Shown here: positions 1 through 6,665 of the stretch, piece after piece | Layout: each line of letters begins with the position of its first letter | Position numbering within the stretch: the stretch's first letter is position 1 | Assembly (NCBI GenBank): GCA_002495645.1 | Contig: DAGF01000101.1 | Span: 1 to 10,139 of the forward strand | DNA from: Euryarchaeota archaeon UBA549 | GTDB taxonomy: Archaea; Thermoplasmatota; Poseidoniia; Poseidoniales; Poseidoniaceae | DNA: 10,139 bases | Reading direction: 5' to 3' | Translations under genes and position numbers: made by a program | The notes under the pieces: model-generated | What the model was told of the DNA's origin: nothing | Databases searched by the model: none | The model's input: the letters and a program-made list of their open reading frames with translations, nothing else

Positions 1-2050
1 GATCACCAAGGTCGGCCCGCCCACACCGGGCTGGGGTGATGACGCCACCTACAGCGTCGCCCAAAACATGGTTCGCTGCTACGGACTCAACGATAATTTC
101 CACTCGGGTGCGTACGTGCTCAAGGGCCGAATCGTGCCCATGACCGGCGAGGCAGATGTCATCAACGAAGGCCACATCCTCGTCAAGGACGGCATGATTG
201 AGGCCGTTTGGGAAAACGATGTTCCCTCAGACATTCAGTTGACCAACGTGCCGATTTTGGAGACGAACGGAACGATTTACCCCGGCATGCTTGACCTGCA
301 CAACCACCTTCACTACAACCAAGCGCCGCTCTGGGACATGACCCCTCACTTGCCCGAGAACAACCGCAATGCATGGGGGGGCTACAACAACCGGTACGAA
401 TGGAAAGACCACCCCGATTATAGCGAGCAAGTCACCAAACCCAAGATGCTGGTTCACTCCGGACCCTACTGGAACATGGAATCGCAGGCGATGAAGTACA
501 TCGAAATGAAATCCCTTGTCGGTGGTGCGACAGCGGCTCAAGGAGGACCAAGCAACCCCGACGACAGTTATGCCACGATTCTATCAAGGAACATTGAGGA
601 CTACAACTTCGGCCGGGACGAAATCCACACCAAAGTCACCGAACTGACCTCCGATTATGTCGGCAACCACATCAAGACTGGAAACGCCAGCGGTGAGCTG
701 GACGCTTGGTTCATTCACATCGCCGAGGGTGTGGACGAACAAAGCCGTGCGGAATTTGACATCCTCGTTCAGAACAACCTGCTCGTGGGCGAATTGGTCC
801 TCATTCACGGCGTGGCACTCGGTCAACAAGAATTCACCCAAATGGCCAACGTCGGCGCTACACTCGTGTGGTCGCCACTGTCCAACCTCCTCCTCTACGG
901 TCAAACGGCCGATGTGGCTGCGGCCAAGGCCGCTGGGGTTCACATCACGCTGGCACCTGATTGGGCTCCTTCGGGTTCCAAATCCCCCCTGCACGAACTC
1001 AAGGTCGCCGACCTCTGGGACGACGAGATGCTGGGTGACATCTTCACCGATTACGAAATGGTGGAGATGGTCACGTCCGGTGCTGCGCTCGCCACCAACT
1101 GGCACAACGAAGTCGGCACCTTGGAAGCAGGCAAGGCCGCAGACCTGGTCGTCATCGACAACATCCATGCCAACCCCTACAGGAACCTCATCAACGCCAT
1201 CGACCCTGATGTTCGTTTGACGGTCGTCGGTGGTTTGGCGGTCTACGGTGATGAAGACCTCATGGCGGGCTTGAAAGGGGACGACATCGAACCAGCAGGT
1301 AAGTTCGGCAAGGCCGTTGACGTGACCTTCCTCGCTGCCCCCGACGGCGCTCAATCGTGGAGCAGCATCGTCGAGAACTTGACGATGGCCATGCGCTTTG
1401 ATGTCGAAGAAATGACGGCCGCCTTTGGGGACGCCAATGACTTTGACAGCGTGACCCGAGACATGACCTACGTCGGCCTCGACCCGTGGTACACCTACGG
1501 CGATGAGCGCTACTTCAACGTCCTCAACAATTCAGGAACGGCCAATTTCCAATGGGACATGTCCTTGCTTTACGACCGGTACTACGACCGCGCTGAAACG
1601 CTTGCTGCGGTGACCGATTTCGAAGTGGTTGAAGAGCCAGAACCCGAGCCATGCAATGACGGGACGCAACCTCCCTGTGACAACGGGAACGCAGACAATA
1701 CGGGCAATAACGGAAACACGGGCAACAACGGAAACACGGGCAACACCGACAACACCAACGCTACGGACAACACCGATAATTCTGGCAACTCGGGTAACAC
1801 CAAACCACCCGTTGACACCTCGCAAGCCGAAGAAGACGATATTGAAGACCAAGCACTGATGGCGCTCATCGGCCTTATCGTCATCATGTTGGTCGCGCTG
1901 TACTTGGTATCCCGCGGCGGTGAAGACGCCTTGGCTGCTGAAGTTCAAATCGAAAAAATGTGGGACGAGCAAGAGGCCGCTGCCACGGCAACCAACGCCT
2001 TTGTTCCGGCTCCACCACCGATGGCGCCTCCTGCAGATGAAAGCGAGTAA
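1..2050 (+). CDS. Cell-surface amidohydrolase with C-terminal membrane anchor (5' partial)
   Basis: Metal-dependent amidohydrolase of the ATZ/TRZ/SAH-deaminase group, cut by the left edge. The frame is open from base 2, so the Met at 68 (residue 1 below) is probably internal and a signal peptide would lie outside the window. Metal-site motifs appear in order: HNH at 78-80, H217 in HIAE with E220 as the deaminase-type acid, H247 in LIHG, a WSPLSNL segment at 268-274, and D298 in APDW. The barrel ends near 365 with the usual EAGKAADLVV return strand. A domain I do not recognise follows (about 410-515), then CxxxxxxC at 529/536, an Asn/Thr/Gly-rich stalk (541-578), an acidic patch, one transmembrane helix (597-615) and a Pro/Ala-rich tail. 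The Arg after the helix favours a cytoplasmic C-terminus, placing the enzyme outside the cell. The fold is secure; the substrate is unknown. Confidence 0.85.
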   Translation, partial: ITKVGPPTPGWGDDATYSVAQNMVRCYGLNDNFHSGAYVLKGRIVPMTGEADVINEGHILVKDGMIEAVWENDVPSDIQLTNVPILETNGTIYPGMLDLHNHLHYNQAPLWDMTPHLPENNRNAWGGYNNRYEWKDHPDYSEQVTKPKMLVHSGPYWNMESQAMKYIEMKSLVGGATAAQGGPSNPDDSYATILSRNIEDYNFGRDEIHTKVTELTSDYVGNHIKTGNASGELDAWFIHIAEGVDEQSRAEFDILVQNNLLVGELVLIHGVALGQQEFTQMANVGATLVWSPLSNLLLYGQTADVAAAKAAGVHITLAPDWAPSGSKSPLHELKVADLWDDEMLGDIFTDYEMVEMVTSGAALATNWHNEVGTLEAGKAADLVVIDNIHANPYRNLINAIDPDVRLTVVGGLAVYGDEDLMAGLKGDDIEPAGKFGKAVDVTFLAAPDGAQSWSSIVENLTMAMRFDVEEMTAAFGDANDFDSVTRDMTYVGLDPWYTYGDERYFNVLNNSGTANFQWDMSLLYDRYYDRAETLAAVTDFEVVEEPEPEPCNDGTQPPCDNGNADNTGNNGNTGNNGNTGNTDNTNATDNTDNSGNSGNTKPPVDTSQAEEDDIEDQALMALIGLIVIMLVALYLVSRGGEDALAAEVQIEKMWDEQEAAATATNAFVPAPPPMAPPADESE
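1693..1746. repeat. 18-bp tandem repeat coding for the stalk of the surface enzyme
   Basis: Three 18-bp units lie head to tail. The second (1711-1728) and third (1729-1746) differ only at the last base, and the first (1693-1710) is degenerate. Each unit codes for six residues of the type NGNTGN. The wider low-complexity stretch runs to about 1800 and holds further Asp-Asn-Thr and Ser-Gly-Asn motifs. It forms the flexible linker between the catalytic part and the membrane helix of the amidohydrolase. Confidence 0.8.
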
Positions 2051-3538
2051 TCACGCAAGGTCCCACTCGGGGCCCGTAGCGGTATCGGTGACCACCACGC
2101 CCAAGGCGCTGAGTTGGTCTCGGATTTGGTCAGCGAGCGCCCAATCCTTGTTCGCTCTTGCCTCGCCACGTTGAAGCAACAGCGCTTCAACCTCATCGGC
2201 GATTTCTGCTTTCCTCGGGTCTTCTTCAGGCTCGGCCAACGCCACATCCTGTGGAGGCAAGACACCCAACACGCGCCCGGCCGTTTCCTCGAGCAAATCC
2301 ACAGCGTAGTAAGCGAAGGCGTTTCGGTCAGCGGCCTCCATTTCCGTTCCGAGTACTTTGCTGATTTCTCGCACCATGCCCAACACTTTGGCCACCGCTT
2401 CTCTTGAATTGAAGTCGTCATCCATCGCCTTGGCGAATCCCTCGCCCATTTTCTCAAGCAGGCCCAGCGACCGCGCCAGTGGAAGTGAGGAGGCGAGGTC
2501 GGGGTTTGGAAGCGCGATTGGAGAAGGATGTTCCCTCGCTTTGAGCGAAGCGACGTAGCACTCCAACAAGCGGTTGTAATTCCGTTCGGCGTCGTTGAGC
2601 AGCGCTTCGTTCATATCGATGGGCGAGCGGTAATGAGCGTTGATGAGCGCAAAGCGCAGCACCATGGCATCTACTTTCGTGAGAATATCACGGATGGTCC
2701 AAAAATTGCCGAGGGATTTGCTCATCTTTTCGCCATCGATGTTGACAAAACCATTGTGCAACCAGTGGTGGACCACGGGCGAATGCCCGGTGTGGCACTC
2801 ACCCTGGCAGATTTCTGCCTCGTGATGAGGGAATCGCAAGTCGTGCCCACCGCCGTGGATGTCAAACTCTTTGCCAAAGTAATCCATTGACATCGCCGTG
2901 CACTCGATGTGCCAACCCGGCCTTCCAGGTCCCCACGGCGAATCCCATGTCGGCTCATCGGGCTTGGCCGCTTTCCACAAAGCGAAGTCCTTGTGGTCGC
3001 GCTTCCCCGAACCGGTATCGTCCACACGACCGCCTGCTCCGGAGCGAACCGCATCGATGGACTGGCCGGTCAGTTGACCGTACTTTTCTGGTGCGGATTC
3101 AACATCAAAATACACCCCGTCATCGGCAACGTAGGCGTGGTTCTTGTCGATGAGGTCTTGTGTGATGCGAATCATGTCGTCAACGTACTCTGTACAGCGA
3201 GGGTAATCATCTGCACGAAGGATGTTGAGGGCGTCCATGTCCTCGTAATAGGTCTCGATGTTCTGGTCCACCAACGTCTTCCAATCGCCGCCCAGTTCGT
3301 TCGCCCGATGGATGATCTTATCGTCAATATCGGTGAAATTCTGAACATAGTGGACGTCATACCCGCTGGATTCGAGCCAGCGATGAATCAAATCAAAGGC
3401 AAGATAGCACCGTGCGTGGCCGAGATGACATCGGTCGTAAACGGTCACGCCACACACATACATCGACACCTTCCCTGGCTCAAGCGTGGTGAAATTCACC
3501 TTCTCTCGGCGTCGGGTGTCATGCAAGCGAATGGGCAT
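2051..3538 (-). CDS. cysS: Cysteinyl-tRNA synthetase
   Basis: Class I synthetase that charges tRNA-Cys with cysteine in the cytoplasm. The protein is 495 residues from the ATG at 3538. A TTG three codons upstream (3547) also opens the frame, but the ATG gives an N-terminus (MPIRLHDT) that aligns better with the E. coli enzyme. Zinc ligands are present: C29 in YVCGVTVYD, C213 in GWHIEC, and H238 and E242 in PHHEAE. The class I signatures are HLGH at 38-41 and KMSKS at 271-275. The anticodon-binding helical part and the conserved ADQIRDQL segment near the C-terminus are intact. Length is slightly above the bacterial norm of about 460, partly from a loop around residues 165-180 (AGGRVDDTGSGK). 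The gene stands alone, divergent from the SDR gene and convergent with the amidohydrolase. I see no strong TATA element upstream. Confidence 0.97.
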   Translation of the reverse strand: MPIRLHDTRRREKVNFTTLEPGKVSMYVCGVTVYDRCHLGHARCYLAFDLIHRWLESSGYDVHYVQNFTDIDDKIIHRANELGGDWKTLVDQNIETYYEDMDALNILRADDYPRCTEYVDDMIRITQDLIDKNHAYVADDGVYFDVESAPEKYGQLTGQSIDAVRSGAGGRVDDTGSGKRDHKDFALWKAAKPDEPTWDSPWGPGRPGWHIECTAMSMDYFGKEFDIHGGGHDLRFPHHEAEICQGECHTGHSPVVHHWLHNGFVNIDGEKMSKSLGNFWTIRDILTKVDAMVLRFALINAHYRSPIDMNEALLNDAERNYNRLLECYVASLKAREHPSPIALPNPDLASSLPLARSLGLLEKMGEGFAKAMDDDFNSREAVAKVLGMVREISKVLGTEMEAADRNAFAYYAVDLLEETAGRVLGVLPPQDVALAEPEEDPRKAEIADEVEALLLQRGEARANKDWALADQIRDQLSALGVVVTDTATGPEWDLA

Positions 3539-3606
3539 GGGCTTCAATGCCGCCTAGGATGGGTTGCACTTGAAGGTTCATACGGGACGCGCCCCTCAGG
3601 TTGCTT

Positions 3607-4626
3607 ATGGACGATGCACGGCCTCAACGAATCTTCGTTACGGGCGTCAACGGCCACATTGGCAATCACATCGTCCGTGATTTACTGGAACATGGCTACT
3701 TCGTTCGAGGTTCGGTGCGCGACCTCAACGACCCCTCCAAGACGGACCATGTCCTGGCCCACGCCAGAGATTTGGGCCTTGAAGACCGATTGGAATTGGT
3801 GGAAGGCGATGTACTGGAAGCCGACGGGTGGGAGGGAATGCTGCAGGGCTGCGATGGGTTGTTCCACACCGCAACCATCTACTCCACGAGAGGAACGGCA
3901 ACGATGATTCTTGACACCGCCAATAAAGGCACTGCTCACCTTCTCCACGCTGCGGCAACAGCGGGCATCAAGCGCATTGTCTACACGTCAAGCACGGCCG
4001 CTGTCGGCACATCACCGAAGGGGACGACGAAGGACGAAGCCGTTTGGAACACCGACACGTCCTTGCCCTACACCACAGCAAAAACGCAATCCGAACATTT
4101 GGCGTGGAAACTCGCTGATGAACTCAACCTCGATTTGCGAGTCATCAACCCCACCGCAGTGCTGGGAGGCGGTTTCGTCCGGCCGACACCCAGCGTGGAT
4201 TTCTTCAAAGACGCCATCGCTGGCAGCTACCCCGTGGTGCCAAAGTTCCCCATGTCGGTGGTTCATGTTCGGGATGTTGCAAAAGCTCACCGTCGCGCGT
4301 TTGAGGTCGACGAAGCCGAAGGGCGATTCATCTTGGCACCGCATGCAAACCTGACGCTGGCCACCATCTGCAAACGCATCCGCAGCCTCAACCCGAGCAC
4401 CAAAGCCCCGAAGTACAGCCTTCCAAATTTCCTCGTGCCGTTGGCGGTGTTTCAAGACTGGTTGGGTGGCAAATTCGGCCGACAGCGCTACCTCACAAGA
4501 GCGGTTGCAAAAAACATGATGGGCGGGGACACCGATTACTCAAGTGCCAAAGCGGAGAAAGTGCTGGGCATGAACTGGGAGGACTTTGACACATGCATCC
4601 AAGATACGGTCGACGTCTTCCTTTGA
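3607..4626 (+). CDS. NAD(P)-dependent extended SDR (dihydroflavonol-reductase/epimerase-like)
   Basis: Extended short-chain dehydrogenase/reductase, 339 residues from the ATG at 3607; a TTG at 3601 is less likely. The N-terminal Rossmann motif TGVNGHIG is at 12-19. Arg34 and Arg38 (VRGSVRD) follow the second strand, which in dihydroflavonol-4-reductase-like enzymes suggests NADP. The catalytic set is Ser128/129 in YTSS, then Tyr155 and Lys159 in YTTAK. The VHVRDVAKAH segment and the C-terminal LGMNWEDFD are typical of the DFR-like branch. The substrate cannot be read from the sequence; members reduce carbonyl or 3-beta-hydroxy-type substrates or epimerise nucleotide sugars. The gene overlaps the next one by 34 nt and the two are presumably co-transcribed and translationally coupled, which suggests a membrane or lipid link. 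An AGGT sits 5 nt before the start. Confidence 0.88.
   Translation: MDDARPQRIFVTGVNGHIGNHIVRDLLEHGYFVRGSVRDLNDPSKTDHVLAHARDLGLEDRLELVEGDVLEADGWEGMLQGCDGLFHTATIYSTRGTATMILDTANKGTAHLLHAAATAGIKRIVYTSSTAAVGTSPKGTTKDEAVWNTDTSLPYTTAKTQSEHLAWKLADELNLDLRVINPTAVLGGGFVRPTPSVDFFKDAIAGSYPVVPKFPMSVVHVRDVAKAHRRAFEVDEAEGRFILAPHANLTLATICKRIRSLNPSTKAPKYSLPNFLVPLAVFQDWLGGKFGRQRYLTRAVAKNMMGGDTDYSSAKAEKVLGMNWEDFDTCIQDTVDVFL
4577..4582 (+). promoter_or_regulatory. Shine-Dalgarno for the DRAM-like membrane protein
   Basis: GGGAGG lies 10 nt before the ATG at 4593, inside the last codons of the upstream SDR gene. It supports the ATG over the alternative TTG at 4623, which overlaps the SDR stop as TTGA. Part of the match is imposed by the SDR codons for Trp-Glu-Asp, so it may be partly chance. 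Confidence 0.5.
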
Positions 4627-5297
4627 CCCACGACCAAGGACTGCTCGCCTCTCGAGCCAGTTATGTGGTGCCTTCCCTAACCATCGTGTTGGCGATGCTC
4701 CTCCACGGCGTGGCTGGACCTCGAGCCGTCCCGTTTTTCATTTCCGAAGCCGACTACACAGGCCTTGATGGTCTGGTGTTCACGGTCGGTTTGACCCTCG
4801 GTGGCCTCATGCAAATGACCTATGCTTGGCATCTCTACCACACGCTTGAGGTGCAACGCCCCAGTCTTTGGTTCGTGGCGACCTTGACCGGCCTGCTTGC
4901 ATCCTTCAACTCGATACTGGTCAGCCATTTTGACATGTACCAGCACATCAACCCGCACATCCTCACGGCCATGCTGGCCTTTGGTGGCGGTGTGCTCTGG
5001 GCATTCTTGGCCAATACAGCGCTCGGCGACCGAGCAACGGCTGAAGGAAAACGCATGCGGCTAGCCGGTTTTGCGATGGCCGCCGTGGGTTTTGTGGTCA
5101 TGGTCACCTCGTTTCAAAACGCGGCCAACAATGTTGACCCAACCGGCATGACCACGGTTGAATTCCTCAACCAAGCCCAAGACGGCATTCGCATCGCTGC
5201 ACCCGCAGAATACATTTTGGTCGCAGGCCTAATGCTGTGTCTGGCCTCCTTCCGGCACGAATTGCTTGCGGCGGAGGCAGCGTCCACCGCAGAGTAA
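4593..5297 (+). CDS. Six-helix membrane protein, resembles Frag1/DRAM family
   Basis: Integral membrane protein of 234 residues with six likely helices, at about 23-42, 59-79, 92-110, 121-142, 157-173 and 202-220. The pattern resembles the Frag1/DRAM/Sfk1 family. There is a loop with P-F-F-I-S-E after helix 1 (47-52). A His-containing stretch, H112-F-D-x-x-x-H118-x-N-x-H122, leads into helix 4 with its A-F-G-G-G pattern. Helix 6 begins with A-E-Y. Eukaryotic members act in autophagy, lysosomal membranes or GPI-anchor lipid remodelling, so a lipid-related role is possible but unproven. The likeness was judged by eye and could also reflect another six-helix family such as DUF998. The start overlaps the SDR gene by 34 nt, so the pair probably forms an operon. 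Its stop faces the small gene at 5310 with 12 bp between. Confidence 0.7.
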   Translation: MHPRYGRRLPLTHDQGLLASRASYVVPSLTIVLAMLLHGVAGPRAVPFFISEADYTGLDGLVFTVGLTLGGLMQMTYAWHLYHTLEVQRPSLWFVATLTGLLASFNSILVSHFDMYQHINPHILTAMLAFGGGVLWAFLANTALGDRATAEGKRMRLAGFAMAAVGFVVMVTSFQNAANNVDPTGMTTVEFLNQAQDGIRIAAPAEYILVAGLMLCLASFRHELLAAEAASTAE

Positions 5298-5309
5298 AAC
5301 GAAACCAAC

Positions 5310-5615
5310 TCATCCTCGTAGAGCGAGAATTTCTGTGGGTATGGTGTAGGTGTATGCGGTATCGGGCCCTTCCATACTCAGGTAGGTGAGGGCTTCGTCA
5401 AACGCAACCGTTGTGAAAGCGGATTGGATGGAATGCAGCGGCATGTTGGCCAAGAGTCGGCCTTGACGGTCCAGACTGATGCCGGTTGGAACCGCAGGAG
5501 GCTCGGAGCGAAATTCAAGCAGGTGTTCACTCAACCCAACCACACCCAAACCTCCGAACATGCGACGGAAATGCTGGGAAATCTCTGCCCACTCCTGCTC
5601 AATGGTGAACTTCAC
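5310..5615 (-). CDS. Small protein of unknown function behind mutY
   Basis: A 101-residue ORF that I do not recognise. It starts at a GTG 24 bp after the mutY stop and runs in the same reading frame, with no other stop between. The N-terminal 20 residues look helical and amphipathic (IEQEWAEISQHFRRMF). The rest alternates short predicted strands with turns, including a D-R-Q-G-R-L-L hairpin-like segment near 49-55 and a T-Y-T-Y-T-I-P strand near the end. There are no cysteines, signal peptide or membrane helix, so a small soluble alpha/beta domain is likely. No Shine-Dalgarno is visible. Transcription is probably from the Fe-S oxidoreductase/mutY run. A chance ORF is possible but less likely, because it fills the space between two genes exactly. 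Confidence 0.6.
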   Translation of the reverse strand: MKFTIEQEWAEISQHFRRMFGGLGVVGLSEHLLEFRSEPPAVPTGISLDRQGRLLANMPLHSIQSAFTTVAFDEALTYLSMEGPDTAYTYTIPTEILALRG

Positions 5616-5639
5616 GCTTGTGTGTAAGAGCGTCTTGGT

Positions 5640-6653
5640 TTAGCCCTTTGCTTCCGACTTCTGAATATGGGGGTTCGCGGTCGCATACTCCGAAGCCAAG
5701 TTCAGAACTTTCTCATCGAGTGAGGAGATCGCAACACCACTCCGGGGAGTGCCATGGGTGGCGAGGTCGTGATGCTTGAGGTGGACCCGAACCTCGATTT
5801 TACGATGGCTCAACTGATGATTGACCGTACCGCAGTTGACCAAGTCTTCGAGACCTGTTGGTGCATCCTCATGGTAGACTGGGCCCCACAGACCCGCAAA
5901 GATGCCCGTCATCGGTCGTTGATGCAGGACTGGATGGCCGTCAAGAGCAAATTCGACCACCGCCACGAGATTGAGGGAGGTTACACGTTGTTTCTTTGGC
6001 GTTGGAAAGGCACCTGGGTTTTCTTTTCCAGCGCACGATGCCCGTACCGGGCAGCCCCCACAGTTCCAGCGCTTTGGCGTGCACACCGTTGCGCCCAATT
6101 CCATCAACGCCTGATTCCAATCGCCCGGCCTCGCCGGATGAAGGGCTGCATCAGCCCATGCTTGGACCTGTTTTGACGTGGGGTCGGCTTGCGCCGTGCG
6201 GCGAGCCATGACCCGTCGGATGTTGCCGTCAACACAGGCCACGGACTGCCCAAAGGCAATGCTGGCCACGGCCGCAGCGGTGTAGGGACCAATGCCCGGA
6301 AGCGAAAGGAGGTCGCCGTAGGTTGAAGGTAGCTGGCCGTCAAAGCCGCCCTCGGCCTTTGGAAGCATCACCTGCTGACTGAGCGCATGAAGGCGACGAG
6401 CGCGGCTGTAGTAGCCCGCACCTTCCCAGGCCTTGAGCACCGCATCAACAGGGGCCTGCGCCATGGAGGCGATGGTGGGAAAGGTCTCGACCATCCGCTG
6501 CCAATACACCAAGCCACGACTGACCTGAGTTTGTTGCAGCAGAATTTCACTGAGCAAAATTGCCCATGGGTCGTCGCTTTGCCGCCACGGCAAATCTCGT
6601 TGGTGCTCATCGTACCATGCCAGCAGGGCCTGCTGGTCATCCTTTGACAGCAC
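5640..6653 (-). CDS. mutY: A/G-specific adenine DNA glycosylase MutY
   Basis: Base-excision repair enzyme that removes adenine mispaired with 8-oxoguanine. The 337-residue protein starts at GTG 6653. The catalytic Glu36 lies in SEILLQQTQV. The helix-hairpin-helix is LPGIGPYTAAAV from 118, followed by the catalytic Asp142 in VDGNIRR. The [4Fe-4S] loop has the C-x6-C-x2-C-x5-C spacing at C191, C198, C201 and C207. From about 225 a NUDIX-like 8-oxoG recognition domain follows, with an NHQLSH motif at 278-283 matching the F-S-H region of bacterial MutY. Length and domains are complete. The gene begins 9 bp after the stop of the Fe-S oxidoreductase and is probably co-transcribed with it. MutY is patchily distributed in archaea, so an old transfer from bacteria is plausible. 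Confidence 0.96.
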   Translation of the reverse strand: MLSKDDQQALLAWYDEHQRDLPWRQSDDPWAILLSEILLQQTQVSRGLVYWQRMVETFPTIASMAQAPVDAVLKAWEGAGYYSRARRLHALSQQVMLPKAEGGFDGQLPSTYGDLLSLPGIGPYTAAAVASIAFGQSVACVDGNIRRVMARRTAQADPTSKQVQAWADAALHPARPGDWNQALMELGATVCTPKRWNCGGCPVRASCAGKENPGAFPTPKKQRVTSLNLVAVVEFALDGHPVLHQRPMTGIFAGLWGPVYHEDAPTGLEDLVNCGTVNHQLSHRKIEVRVHLKHHDLATHGTPRSGVAISSLDEKVLNLASEYATANPHIQKSEAKG

Positions 6654-6665
6654 GCCTCAACCTCA
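6654..6665 (-). promoter_or_regulatory. mutY ribosome binding site overlapping the upstream stop codon
   Basis: Read on the minus strand, this is TGAGGTTGAGGC followed by the GTG start. GAGGT at 6664-6660 is a Shine-Dalgarno core 6 nt before the start, and its first two bases belong to the TGA stop of the Fe-S oxidoreductase. The arrangement supports both the GTG start and translational coupling. Confidence 0.6.

Noticed and set aside
68..70. ATG at 68 as the true amidohydrolase start
   Set aside because: The frame is open back to base 2, no Shine-Dalgarno or TATA element precedes it, and a surface enzyme should begin with a signal peptide, which is absent here.
584..1354. 256-codon minus-strand ORF and a 187-codon plus-strand ORF at 657-1220
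   Set aside because: Both overlap the amidohydrolase core with its HIAE, LIHG and APDW motifs, so they are frame shadows.
1681..1800. Possible CRISPR or non-coding repeat array
   Set aside because: The 18-bp units are contiguous without spacers, a multiple of three, and fully translated in the amidohydrolase frame.
2909..3907. 332-codon plus-strand ORF across cysS and the start of the SDR gene
   Set aside because: It is antisense to the zinc-site and HLGH regions of a clear CysRS and out of frame with the SDR. Its translation has no recognisable motif, and long antisense ORFs are common at this GC content.
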